The position numbers were made by a program, and so were the translations under genes. 17,254 nucleotides of DNA from M55B157 sp965657825. GTDB taxonomy: Bacteria; Actinomycetota; Actinomycetes; S36-B12. Position 1 is the stretch's first letter. Each line of letters starts with the position of its first letter. Below are positions 6,308 through 13,402 of this stretch, in pieces. Below the pieces are notes generated by a model, which did not search any database, was not told the DNA's origin, and saw nothing but the letters and a program-made list of their open reading frames with translations. The stretch is taken from contig CBFHQG010000043.1 of NCBI GenBank assembly GCA_965657825.1, forward strand, positions 1 to 17,254. The letters are read 5' to 3'.

Positions 6308-6357
6308 GGTGAACGCCCGGAATCGAGAAGGTGAATCCCGGGTGACACCCGATGAAT
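6308..6357 (-). promoter_or_regulatory. Pho-box-like direct repeats in the phoU-senX3 intergenic region
   Basis: Reading toward phoU (minus strand), TTCACC-like cores recur on an 11-bp grid: GTTCACC (6314-6308), a weak ATTCC-containing unit (6319-6329 slot), ATTCACC (6336-6330) and TGTCACC (6347-6341), then ATTCATC (6357-6351) one base off phase. Eleven-bp direct repeats of G/TTTCACC are the known binding pattern of PhoP/RegX3-type response regulators in actinobacteria, and this is the divergent region where such autoregulation is known in Streptomyces. Orientation favours phoU activation; senX3 could also be affected. RegX3 binding is inferred. Confidence 0.7.
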
Positions 6358-6416
6358 GCTGGGCCAATCAATGCAAACCTACCCCTTCTCGACTCTGCGG
6401 GTTCGAGGCTGGCCCC

Positions 6417-6422
6417 TACGCT
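6417..6422 (+). promoter_or_regulatory. -10 element TACGCT, predicted leaderless promoter of senX3
   Basis: TACGCT fits TANNNT and ends 6 nt before the ATG at 6429. The GAGGG between them is too close to the start to be a functional SD. This supports 6429 over the upstream GTG at 6309 as the senX3 start. Confidence 0.6.
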
Positions 6423-6428
6423 GAGGGC

Positions 6429-7580
6429 ATGGTGGTCCGTCGACGCCGGCAGACGCGCGAGGAAATCGACGCGGTCACTGCCGTTCGCCCGGCCCCGGTC
6501 GTCCCCGACGAGGTGGTTCGAGTCCTGTCGGTTCTCCCCGGCGCCTCGCTGGTGGTGGACGAGGAATCCACGGTCATTCGAGCCACCCCGCGGGCTGAGG
6601 CACTCGGTCTGGTCCGACGTGATCAGGTTTCAGTGGCGAGCCTGCGGGAGCTGGTCCGCCGAGTGGCCGGGGACGGTTCGGCCCGGGAGCGCGAGGTGCG
6701 GGTGCGCCGACCACCCCTGGGTCGTGGCCTTCTGGACCTGCGTGTGCAGGTGGCCCCGCTATCCGACGGCATGTTCTTGATGCTCGTCAACGACCTGTCG
6801 GATGAGCGGCGAGTGGATGCGGTGCGTCGGGACTTCGTCGCCAATGTGAGCCACGAGTTGAAGACACCGGTGGGGGCGCTGTCTTTGCTCGCCGAGGCGA
6901 TCCTCAGCGCACCGGATGACCCGGAAGCGGTGCAGCGCTTCGCCGAGCGGATGCAGACTGAATCCACCCGGCTGTCGAATCTCATCAACGACATCATCGA
7001 TCTGTCTCGACTGCAAAGCGATGATCCACTCAGCCATGCTGAGGAGATCAGCATCTCCGAGGTCGTCGACCAGGCGGTCGAGGAAGTGCGGACCCTGGCG
7101 ATCGCGCATGACATCGAGATCGTGGAGAGCCTGGTGACCGGGTTACGCATGCTCGGTGACCGAGGCCAGGTCCTGATGGCTGTACGCAACCTCCTGGCCA
7201 ATGCGATCGCCTACTCGCCAGCACACACCAGGGTCGCTGTCGCGATGCGCGTCAACGATGCGATCATCGAGATCGACGTCAAGGACCAGGGCGTGGGGAT
7301 TGCCGAGCATGACCTGGAGAGGATCTTCGAGCGGTTCTACCGGGTCGATCCTGCGCGTTCGCGCGGCACCGGTGGCACCGGCTTGGGTCTGGCGATCGTC
7401 AAGCACGTGTGCCGCAACCACGGTGGCGAATGCCGGGTGTGGTCGGAGGTCGGCGTCGGATCGACCTTCACCCTGCGATTCCCCCTGATCCGCTCCACGT
7501 CGACACCGGTCGGCGATGATGTCGCACAGCCAGCCCCCGCATCGCTGGTGGGCGCAACCGAGGGAGAATCTCACCTGTGA
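6429..7580 (+). CDS. senX3: SenX3/PhoR-type sensor histidine kinase lacking membrane segments
   Basis: A 383-residue histidine kinase for the RegX3 regulator encoded next to it, controlling the phosphate-starvation response. Domains: a basic N-terminal segment (MVVRRRRQTREE), a PAS-like region (about 25-125, VLPGASLVVDEESTVIRA), a HisKA dimerisation domain with DFVANVSHELKTPVGAL (phosphorylated His142), and the ATPase domain with N-box VRNLLANAIAYSP (252-264), DQGVGI (286-291) and GTGGTGLGLAIVKHV (313-327). The tail is polar. Unlike SenX3 and PhoR, which I know as membrane-anchored by N-terminal helices, nothing hydrophobic enough to cross the membrane precedes the PAS-like region, even when the frame is extended to the GTG at 6309. 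Its stop overlaps the regX3 start by 4 nt (GTGA). Confidence 0.93.
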   Translation: MVVRRRRQTREEIDAVTAVRPAPVVPDEVVRVLSVLPGASLVVDEESTVIRATPRAEALGLVRRDQVSVASLRELVRRVAGDGSAREREVRVRRPPLGRGLLDLRVQVAPLSDGMFLMLVNDLSDERRVDAVRRDFVANVSHELKTPVGALSLLAEAILSAPDDPEAVQRFAERMQTESTRLSNLINDIIDLSRLQSDDPLSHAEEISISEVVDQAVEEVRTLAIAHDIEIVESLVTGLRMLGDRGQVLMAVRNLLANAIAYSPAHTRVAVAMRVNDAIIEIDVKDQGVGIAEHDLERIFERFYRVDPARSRGTGGTGLGLAIVKHVCRNHGGECRVWSEVGVGSTFTLRFPLIRSTSTPVGDDVAQPAPASLVGATEGESHL

Positions 7581-8257
7581 CCAGAGTGCTGGTGGTGGAG
7601 GACGAGGAATCGTTCTCCGATGCGTTGTCCTTCATGCTGCGGCGCGAGGGATATGAGGTGGGCATCGCCGTCGATGGCCTGCAGGCCATCGAGGAGTTCG
7701 ATCGCCATGGCGCCGACCTGGTCCTCCTCGACCTCATGCTGCCCGGAATATCAGGTACGGAGGTGTGCCGGAATCTGCGCCAGCGATCGGCGGTGCCGAT
7801 CATCATGGTGACCGCCAAAGACGGTGAGGTCGACAAGGTGGTCGGGCTCGAACTCGGTGCGGATGACTACGTCACCAAGCCGTTCTCATCCCGCGAACTC
7901 GTCGCGCGCATTCGCGCGGTCCTGCGTCGCCGCGGTGAGCCCGATGAATTGCTGCCGACCGTGATCGAGGCGGGCCCGGTGCGCATCGACGTCGATCGCC
8001 ATGTCGTCACCGTCCGTGGTGACACGACGCCCATGCCGTTGAAGGAGTTCGACCTACTTGAGCTGCTCATGCGCAACGCTGGGCGCGTGCTGACTCGCGG
8101 GCAGATCATCGATCGCGTGTGGGGTTCGGACTATGTCGGTGACACCAAGACCCTCGACGTCCATGTCAAGCGCCTGCGCGCGAAGATCGAGGATGATCCG
8201 GCCAACCCCGTTCACATCGTGACTGTGCGGGGCCTCGGCTACAAATATGACCTGTAG
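7577..8257 (+). CDS. regX3: Phosphate response regulator, OmpR/PhoB family
   Basis: A 226-residue response regulator. The receiver domain (1-115) has the acidic pocket EDE (8-10), phosphoacceptor Asp52 in LVLLDLMLPG, Thr79 in MVTAKDG and Lys101 in YVTKPFS. The winged-helix DNA-binding domain (about 128-226) includes PMPLKEFDLLELLMRNAGRVLTR with the split recognition region DVHVKRLRAKIEDDP and ends VRGLGYKYDL, as in PhoB/RegX3/PhoP. It binds Pho boxes such as those between phoU and senX3. GTG start overlaps the senX3 stop (GTGA); AGGGAGA at 7561-7567 is a suitable SD. Only 9 nt separate its stop from the convergent lipoprotein gene. Confidence 0.95.
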   Translation: MTRVLVVEDEESFSDALSFMLRREGYEVGIAVDGLQAIEEFDRHGADLVLLDLMLPGISGTEVCRNLRQRSAVPIIMVTAKDGEVDKVVGLELGADDYVTKPFSSRELVARIRAVLRRRGEPDELLPTVIEAGPVRIDVDRHVVTVRGDTTPMPLKEFDLLELLMRNAGRVLTRGQIIDRVWGSDYVGDTKTLDVHVKRLRAKIEDDPANPVHIVTVRGLGYKYDL

Positions 8258-8266
8258 GCCGAGGAG

Positions 8267-8809
8267 CTAGGGCGCTTCTGCGGGCTGCGGTGCGATGCCC
8301 TCGTAGTAGCCCACGGGCGGCACGGTGAGCACCTCGAGTTCTGCAAGCCCGGCCTCGGTCATGAACACCTGGACGGGAACGAATCCGCTGGGCGGAATCT
8401 CCACGGTGTAGGCGTTGACCCAGCGGCTGGCACCCGCACCGTCTTGACCGTAACCGAAGGGCACGGCTGCACCGGGTGCCACCTCGACCGGCCCGATGGG
8501 GGCGGCTCCGTCTGTGATCACCGCACGCTGGCCCGCGATCGAGACGTCGGCGAGCGAATCAGGTTCCGGTCCGACGTTGACGATCGTCATGATGAGGGTG
8601 ACCGAGGCCCCCTCACCGCGCACGAGGGTTGCGTTCTCGATGCGGATCGCTCCGACCTGGGCCTGCACGCCGTTGCCGGTGCTCATCGTGTTCTGGGTAT
8701 TCGTCGTCGCCTGGAACCCGTTGAAGCACCCTGTCAGGCTCAATACGGTTGCGGCGCTGACGCCGACGATGGCCATGCGTGAAAGGGTGCGGGTCCGCAG
8801 ATTAGTCAC
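8267..8809 (-). CDS. LpqE-like lipoprotein
   Basis: A 180-residue exported lipoprotein. Positively charged start (MTNLRTRTLSR), hydrophobic helix (12-26) and lipobox LTGC with lipidated Cys28. The mature part is a single beta-rich domain: IRIENATLVRGEGASVTLIMTIVNVG (about 54-79), ISIAG-like strands, VAPGAAVPFGYGQDG and a C-terminal VPVQVFMTEAGLAELEVLTVPP, similar to the LpqE/PCuAC-like fold; copper ligands (H/M cluster) are not evident. A lipoprotein divergent from carD is the arrangement of lpqE (Rv3584) in mycobacteria. GTG 8809 is the start because a TAGGCT -10 lies exactly 6 nt upstream. Ends in a proline/alanine-rich tail and converges with regX3. Function unknown. Confidence 0.85.
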   Translation of the reverse strand: MTNLRTRTLSRMAIVGVSAATVLSLTGCFNGFQATTNTQNTMSTGNGVQAQVGAIRIENATLVRGEGASVTLIMTIVNVGPEPDSLADVSIAGQRAVITDGAAPIGPVEVAPGAAVPFGYGQDGAGASRWVNAYTVEIPPSGFVPVQVFMTEAGLAELEVLTVPPVGYYEGIAPQPAEAP

Positions 8810-8815
8810 GGAATC

Positions 8816-8821
8816 AGCCTA
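8816..8821 (-). promoter_or_regulatory. -10 element TAGGCT, predicted leaderless promoter of the LpqE-like gene
   Basis: On the minus strand TAGGCT is followed by GATTCC and the GTG start codon, a 6-nt spacing. No SD is present. Confidence 0.6.
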
Positions 8822-8872
8822 TCCGAGTGGCCGCACAGGGGAATCGGGGCCGGGCGGCAGATCGGCCCGTGG

Positions 8873-8878
8873 TAGCCT
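8873..8878 (+). promoter_or_regulatory. -10 element TAGCCT of carD, with leader and SD
   Basis: TAGCCT lies 27 nt before the carD ATG, so a leader of about 20 nt is expected. Unlike its neighbours, this leader has a clear SD, GAAAGGGGA (8889-8897), 8 nt from the ATG. The same hexamer used for leaderless starts is thus also used for a leadered, presumably strongly translated gene. Confidence 0.55.
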
Positions 8879-8905
8879 GGATGGCCTGGAAAGGGGATTT
8901 TCTTT

Positions 8906-9388
8906 ATGACCTTCAAGGTTGGCGACACGGTCGTCTACCCGCATCACGGAGCCGCCCTCATCGAGGATGTCGAGGTTCGAGTGATCAAGGGAGTCGAACG
9001 CGAATACCTCGTCCTTCGGGTCGCTCAGGGTGATCTGACCGTCCGGGTTCCGGCCGACAACGTTGACCTCGTCGGGGTCCGTGACGTCGTCAACGCCGAG
9101 GGCCTTGATCGGGTCTTCGATGTCCTGCGCCAGCCCTATACTGAGGAGCCGACCAACTGGTCGCGTCGGTACAAGGCCAATCTGGAGAAGCTTGCCTCCG
9201 GTGATGTCATCAAGGTCGCCGAGGTGGTGCGTGATCTGTGGCGCCGTGAGCGAGAGCGCGGTCTGTCAGCAGGTGAGAAGCGGATGCTGGCCAAGGCCCG
9301 ACAGATCCTCGTGAGCGAACTGGCCCTCGCGGAGAAGACCAACGAGGACAAGGCCGAAGCCATCCTCGATGAGGTCTTGGCCTCGTAG
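8906..9388 (+). CDS. carD: RNA polymerase-binding transcription regulator CarD
   Basis: A 160-residue protein that binds the RNAP beta subunit and stabilises open promoter complexes, especially at rRNA promoters. The N-terminal RNAP-interaction domain (1-55) starts FKVGDTVVYPHHGAALIEDVE; the C-terminal helical domain contains PTNWSRRYKANLEKL, where Trp85 is at the position of the minor-groove wedge residue in M. tuberculosis CarD. The rest (RDLWRRERERGLSAGEKRMLAKARQIL) is typical of the family and length is normal. A strong SD precedes the ATG. It heads the cluster with ispD 17 nt downstream, a conserved actinobacterial pairing. Confidence 0.97.
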   Translation: MTFKVGDTVVYPHHGAALIEDVEVRVIKGVEREYLVLRVAQGDLTVRVPADNVDLVGVRDVVNAEGLDRVFDVLRQPYTEEPTNWSRRYKANLEKLASGDVIKVAEVVRDLWRRERERGLSAGEKRMLAKARQILVSELALAEKTNEDKAEAILDEVLAS

Positions 9389-9405
9389 GTGCCTGCTAGG
9401 CGCGG

Positions 9406-10110
9406 GTGAGCCGCACCGCAGCGGTCGTTCCCGCTGCAGGTCGAGGTGAACGTCTGGGGCCCGGTGCCCCGAAGGCTCTGCGCCCACTGGGGGGATCCCC
9501 ACTGCTGGTTCATGCCGTGCGCGCCATGGCTTTGGCCCGCGGGGTCGATGTGGTCGTCGTCGCTGCCCCCGAGGACGACGTCGACGAAGTCCGGGCCCTC
9601 CTCGGTGGGGTGATCAGCGATGCCGAACTCATCATCGTCGCCGGGGGTGCCACCCGGCAGTCGTCGGTGGCACGTGCGCTGCTGGCCCTCCCCGGCGATG
9701 TCGATGTCGTGCTCGTCCATGACGCTGCCCGGCCACTCGTCCCCGTCGAGATGGTCGAGCGGGTGATCGCCGGGGTGCGTGGTGGTGCACCGGCGGTGAT
9801 CCCTGTACTGCCCGTCGTGGACACCGTGAAATCAGTGGATGACAACGGCGTTGTCGTCGGTACCCCCGATCGCGGTTCGCTGCGCAGCGTGCAGACCCCG
9901 CAGGGCTTCGCCCGGGGTGTCCTGCAGCAGGCGCACGCCGATGCCGAGATCGACGATGTGACCGACGACGCCGGCCTGGTGGAGCAGCGGGGGATCACGG
10001 TCACGACGGTGGCCGGCCACGAAGAGGCCTTCAAGGTCACCCGCCCGCTGGATTTGGTTCTCGCCGAAGCCGTGCTGACCAGACGAAGGGCCGGCGGTGT
10101 CGTCGGCTGA
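9406..10110 (+). CDS. ispD: 2-C-methyl-D-erythritol 4-phosphate cytidylyltransferase
   Basis: A 234-residue enzyme of the MEP pathway that couples MEP to CTP to form CDP-ME. The nucleotide-binding start AAVVPAAGRGERLGPGAPKAL holds Arg13 and Lys23; GGATRQSSVARAL (80-92) and VHDAARPLVP (104-113) are the CTP- and metal-binding motifs, and HEEAFKVTRPLDL near the C-terminus gives the conserved substrate-binding Lys and Arg. GTG 9406 places the glycine-rich loop at the usual distance; no SD is obvious upstream, so it may rely on coupling with carD. The 3' end overlaps ispF by 14 bp. Confidence 0.95.
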   Translation: MSRTAAVVPAAGRGERLGPGAPKALRPLGGSPLLVHAVRAMALARGVDVVVVAAPEDDVDEVRALLGGVISDAELIIVAGGATRQSSVARALLALPGDVDVVLVHDAARPLVPVEMVERVIAGVRGGAPAVIPVLPVVDTVKSVDDNGVVVGTPDRGSLRSVQTPQGFARGVLQQAHADAEIDDVTDDAGLVEQRGITVTTVAGHEEAFKVTRPLDLVLAEAVLTRRRAGGVVG

Positions 10111-10585
10111 GCAGATGCGGACAGGGATCGGTGTCGACGTCCACGCCTTCGCCGATGATGATCAGCGCGAACTTCGAGTAGCCGGTCTCGTGTGGCCCGA
10201 GGATGGCCCGGGCCTGGCCGGGCACTCCGACGGTGACGTCGCGGCACACGCTGCCGCTGACGCTCTGTTCTCCGCTGCGGGTATGGGTGATCTGGGCAGC
10301 CAATTCGGTACCGATGATCCGACCTGGGCCGGCGCCCTCGGCCCAGTCCTCCTCGCCGAGGCTGCGCGCCGCGTTCGCGATGCCGGCTGGACGATCGACA
10401 ACATCGCTGTGCAGATCATCGGAAACCGGCCCCGCGTCGGCCAGCGCCGCGCAGAGGCGGAGGCGTGCCTGTCCGAAGCGGTGGGCGCACCGGTCAGCGT
10501 GTCGGCGACGACCACTGATGGGGTGGGCCTCACCGGTCGGGGCGAGGGCCTCGCGGCGATCGCCACGGCTCTACTGCACCGATAG
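10097..10585 (+). CDS. ispF: 2-C-methyl-D-erythritol 2,4-cyclodiphosphate synthase
   Basis: A 162-residue MEP-pathway enzyme that cyclises CDP-ME-2-phosphate to MEcPP with release of CMP; works as a trimer. Metal ligands are seen in GIGVDVHAF (Asp, His) and AGHSDGDVAAHAAADAL (third His); FGTDDPTW is the substrate loop and ATTTDGVGLTGRGEGLAAIATALL the trimer-core C-terminus. GTG 10097 is preferred because GAAGGG (10085-10090) sits 6 nt upstream; ATG 10115 is an alternative giving 156 residues. It overlaps ispD by 14 bp, so the two are probably translationally coupled; the fused IspDF form is not used here. Its stop codon lies in the first copy of a 17-bp duplication. Confidence 0.95.
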   Translation: MSSAEQMRTGIGVDVHAFADDDQRELRVAGLVWPEDGPGLAGHSDGDVAAHAAADALFSAAGMGDLGSQFGTDDPTWAGALGPVLLAEAARRVRDAGWTIDNIAVQIIGNRPRVGQRRAEAEACLSEAVGAPVSVSATTTDGVGLTGRGEGLAAIATALLHR

Positions 10586-10606
10586 CTCCACTGCACCGAT
10601 AGCCTG
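10573..10606 (+). repeat. Tandem 17-bp duplication over the ispF stop codon
   Basis: ACTGCACCGATAGCTCC (10573-10589) is followed directly by ACTGCACCGATAGCCTG (10590-10606); the first 14 bases are identical. The first copy's TAG is the ispF stop; the second copy's TAG begins the TAGCCT -10 of the next gene. Confidence 0.9.
10600..10605 (+). promoter_or_regulatory. -10 element TAGCCT, predicted leaderless promoter of the PPOX gene
   Basis: TAGCCT is followed by GTCTGC and the ATG at 10612, 6-nt spacing, with no SD. It lies in the second copy of the duplicated ispF end. Confidence 0.6.
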
Positions 10607-10611
10607 TCTGC

Positions 10612-11025
10612 ATGTCCGCCACCACGACGCATGCCACCATCCCCGAGTCTGCACGCCGACTCCTGGCCGCCCCTCATTTCGCCACCATCGCGACGACACA
10701 GCCGGACGGTTCGCCTCAGCAGACCGTGGTCTGGGTTCGCCTCGACGGTGACGATGTGCTGTTCAGCACGATCCGTGGGCGGCGCAAGACACTGAACATG
10801 GAGCGCGATCCTCGGGCGTCGGTCATGGTCTACGACAAGGACAACCCCTACGCCTATGTTGAGATTCGCGGCACGGTGGCGATGACAGAAGAGGGTGGCG
10901 ACGACCTCATCCACGAGTTGTCCCACCTGTACACCGGTGGTCGATTCCCCGGAGATGACGGGACCGATCATGTGCGCGTCGTCTGTCGAGTCACGCCGAC
11001 GAAGGTGATCACGCGGGCGCTATGA
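10612..11025 (+). CDS. PPOX-class split-barrel flavin/F420-dependent oxidoreductase
   Basis: A 137-residue split beta-barrel protein of the pyridoxamine 5'-phosphate oxidase-like superfamily. Conserved pieces: LLAAPHFATIATTQPDGSPQ (first strands), TVVWVRLDGDDVLFSTIRGRRKTLNMERDPRASVMVYD (cofactor phosphate-binding Arg/Lys cluster and central barrel), and YAYVEIRGTVAMTEEG. This is the TIGR03618/Rv1155-like type, many members of which use F420 in actinobacteria; whether this one binds F420 or FMN cannot be told by eye, and the substrate is unknown. It has its own predicted leaderless promoter between ispF and cysS, a place where those genes are usually adjacent. Its stop lies 10 nt before cysS. 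Confidence 0.87.
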   Translation: MSATTTHATIPESARRLLAAPHFATIATTQPDGSPQQTVVWVRLDGDDVLFSTIRGRRKTLNMERDPRASVMVYDKDNPYAYVEIRGTVAMTEEGGDDLIHELSHLYTGGRFPGDDGTDHVRVVCRVTPTKVITRAL

Positions 11026-11035
11026 GTCCTGTGAC

Positions 11036-12427
11036 ATGAGCCTACGTCTCTACGACACGGCGACCCGCGGCATTCGTCCTTTCGAGCCACTCGTCCCGGG
11101 TCAGGCCACGATGTACCTGTGCGGTGCCACCGTGCAGGCACCTCCGCATGTCGGCCATGTCCGCTCCGGCCTGGTGTTCGACATCCTCACCCGATGGTTG
11201 CTTGCGTCGGGCTACGACGTCACGCTGATCCGCAATGTCACCGACATCGACGACAAGATCCTTCAGCGCGGCGAGGAGCTCGATGAGCCCTGGTGGTCGG
11301 TGGCGATGCGCAACGAGCGGGCGTTCACCGCGGCCTACGACGCACTCGGCTGCATCCCACCAACCTATGAGCCGCGCGCGACCGGACACATCACCGAGAT
11401 GATCGAGCTCATCGATCGTTTGATCGCCGATGGCCACGCATATGCACTCGATGGTGACGTGTACTTCGACGTGCGTTCATTCGCCGAGTACGGAGCCTTG
11501 AGCGGACAGCGGCTCGACGACATGCAACCTGCGGCCGATTCGATCGAGACCGATAAGCGGGATCCCCGCGATTTCGCGCTGTGGAAGTCCGCCAAGCCGG
11601 GGGAACCCTCGTGGCCCACCCCGTGGGGTCCCGGTCGGCCGGGGTGGCATCTGGAGTGCTCGGCCATGGCGACGCGCTATCTAGGGCCCATCTTCGATAT
11701 TCACGGCGGTGGAATGGACCTGCTGTTCCCCCACCACGAGAACGAGATCGCCCAGTCCCGAGCGGCCGGCGATGGTTTCGCCCAACTGTGGTTGCACAAC
11801 GCGTGGGTGACGACTGCCGGAGAGAAGATGAGCAAGTCCCTGGGCAATTCGCTCCTGGTGGGCGAGGTCATCCAGCGGGTGCGACCGGTTGAACTGCGGT
11901 ACTACCTCGGCAGTGCCCACTACCGTTCGATGCTGGAGTTCTCCGATGAGGCGATGGCGGAGTCGGCGTCGGCCTATCGCCGAATCGAAGGCTTCCTGCG
12001 ACGTGTGGTCGATCGTTGCGGTGAAATCCCCCCCGGTGCCCTCCCTCGCGCCTTCGGGGGTGCGATGGACGACGACCTCGGAGTTCCGCAGGCACTCGCC
12101 GTCGTCCACGACACCGTGCGTGCGGGAAATGCGGCACTCGATGCTGGCGATGATGCGACAGCGTGCGTTCGCGGCGGTGAGGTTCGAGCGATGATGAGCG
12201 TCCTCGGACTCGATCCGCTGACCTGGGAGGGGCGCGAGGGGGACTCCGCAGCCATGCGCGACGTGATCGATGCTCTGGTGCAGGCCGCACTGGAGGATCG
12301 GTCTCAGGCCCGAGCCCGCAAGGACTACGCAGCCGCGGATTCGATCCGCGACCGCCTCATGCAAGCGGGGATCACGTTGGAGGACACGGCAGATGGTGTG
12401 CGGTGGTCCCTCGCTGAGGAGGAGTGA
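11036..12427 (+). CDS. cysS: Cysteinyl-tRNA synthetase
   Basis: A 463-residue class I aminoacyl-tRNA synthetase charging tRNA(Cys). The zinc-binding Cys29 is in YLCGATVQ, the HIGH motif reads HVGH (38-41) in APPHVGHVRSGLVFD, further zinc ligands are in GWHLECSAM (Cys208) and GGMDLLFPHHENEIAQS, and KMSKS is at 264-268. The C-terminal helical anticodon-binding part includes ARARKDYAAADSIRDRLMQAGITLEDTADGVRW. The normal full-length form with the CysS-type ending and its place before rlmB argue against the paralogue MshC, which shares the catalytic core. No good SD precedes the ATG at 11036; MSLRLYDT is the family N-terminus. Confidence 0.96.
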   Translation: MSLRLYDTATRGIRPFEPLVPGQATMYLCGATVQAPPHVGHVRSGLVFDILTRWLLASGYDVTLIRNVTDIDDKILQRGEELDEPWWSVAMRNERAFTAAYDALGCIPPTYEPRATGHITEMIELIDRLIADGHAYALDGDVYFDVRSFAEYGALSGQRLDDMQPAADSIETDKRDPRDFALWKSAKPGEPSWPTPWGPGRPGWHLECSAMATRYLGPIFDIHGGGMDLLFPHHENEIAQSRAAGDGFAQLWLHNAWVTTAGEKMSKSLGNSLLVGEVIQRVRPVELRYYLGSAHYRSMLEFSDEAMAESASAYRRIEGFLRRVVDRCGEIPPGALPRAFGGAMDDDLGVPQALAVVHDTVRAGNAALDAGDDATACVRGGEVRAMMSVLGLDPLTWEGREGDSAAMRDVIDALVQAALEDRSQARARKDYAAADSIRDRLMQAGITLEDTADGVRWSLAEEE

Positions 12428-12433
12428 TCGGCC

Positions 12434-13402
12434 ATGGCGGGTAACAGTCAGCGGCGCGGAGCGATGCGCAAGTCCGGATCGAAGAAGGGCATGGTCGTCG
12501 GTTCAGGCGGGCAGCGTCGCAAGGCGTTGAAGGGCAAAGGCCCGACGCCTAAGGCCTCCGAACGCACCGGGCACCCGGCCGCACGCCGGGCTAAGGCCGT
12601 GGCGAAGGCAGAGGAGAAAGCGGCGGAGAGTAAGTCAGGAACCTCCCGTTCACGTGGTTCCCGCAGTCGAGAGATGTTGATGGGGCGCAACCCTGTCCTG
12701 GAGGCGCTGCGAGCCGAAGTGCCGGCGACCTCCTTGACCGTCATGCAGTTCATCGACGCCGACGACCGGGTGCGGGAGGCCATCGAACTGGCCACCGCGG
12801 CAGGACTGCCGATCCAGGAGGTGACACGAACCGAACTCGATCGCAGCGCCGACGGCGGGGTGCATCAGGGCGTGCTGCTCGCGGTACCGCCCTATGCCTA
12901 TGCCGATCCGATGGACCTTGTCGACTCAGCGGGCTCCACTGCGCTCCTCATCGCCCTCGACGGGGTAACCGATCCACGCAATCTCGGTGCGATCGTCCGA
13001 TCGGCCGGTGCATTCGCAGCCCAGGGAGTCATCATCCCCGAGCGACGGGCCGCAGGAGTGACCGCTGCGGCATGGAAGGCCAGCGCCGGTGCATTGGCCC
13101 GGGTGCCGGTCGCGCAGGCGACGAATCTCACCCGCACCCTCGTCGCTGCGCAGGAGGCCGGCTATCTCGTCGTCGGTCTCGCCGCAGACGCATCGACCTC
13201 GCTACACGATCTTGATCCCCGCATGGTCGATGGTCCGATCGTCCTCGTCGTGGGCGCGGAGGGCAAGGGACTGGGCCGCCTGGTGGGCGAGACCTGCGAC
13301 GTGCTCGTCTCAATCCCCATGGTCGAGTCGACCGAGTCGCTCAACGCCAGTGTCGCCGCGGGGATCGCGCTCTACGCGGTGGCGTCGCTGCGTTCACCCT
13401 GA
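12434..13402 (+). CDS. rlmB: 23S rRNA (guanosine-2'-O-)-methyltransferase RlmB, TrmH/SpoU family
   Basis: A 322-residue SPOUT methyltransferase expected to modify G2251 of 23S rRNA. About 80 N-terminal residues are a highly basic, disordered extension (KKGMVVGSGGQRRKALKGKG-like), usual in actinobacterial members. Next come the substrate-binding domain from MGRNPVLEALRAEVP (84-97) and the knotted catalytic domain: motif 1 DGVTDPRNLGAIVRSAG (Asn183, Arg189), motif 2 LVVGAEGKGL (271-280) and motif 3 IPMVESTESLNASVAAGIALY. GAGGAGGAG overlapping the end of cysS is the SD, 9 nt from the ATG. The last 31 bases overlap the 3' end of the convergent antiporter gene. Confidence 0.94.
   Translation: MAGNSQRRGAMRKSGSKKGMVVGSGGQRRKALKGKGPTPKASERTGHPAARRAKAVAKAEEKAAESKSGTSRSRGSRSREMLMGRNPVLEALRAEVPATSLTVMQFIDADDRVREAIELATAAGLPIQEVTRTELDRSADGGVHQGVLLAVPPYAYADPMDLVDSAGSTALLIALDGVTDPRNLGAIVRSAGAFAAQGVIIPERRAAGVTAAAWKASAGALARVPVAQATNLTRTLVAAQEAGYLVVGLAADASTSLHDLDPRMVDGPIVLVVGAEGKGLGRLVGETCDVLVSIPMVESTESLNASVAAGIALYAVASLRSP

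Noticed and set aside
6309..6428. Upstream GTG at 6309 as the true senX3 start
   Set aside because: The extra 40 residues show no family similarity, would cover the Pho-box repeats, and a leaderless -10 points to the ATG at 6429.
11036..12427. Possibility that this gene is mshC rather than cysS
   Set aside because: It has the full-length C-terminal anticodon-binding part and the usual cysS-rlmB neighbourhood; MshC lacks much of that region and is usually located elsewhere.
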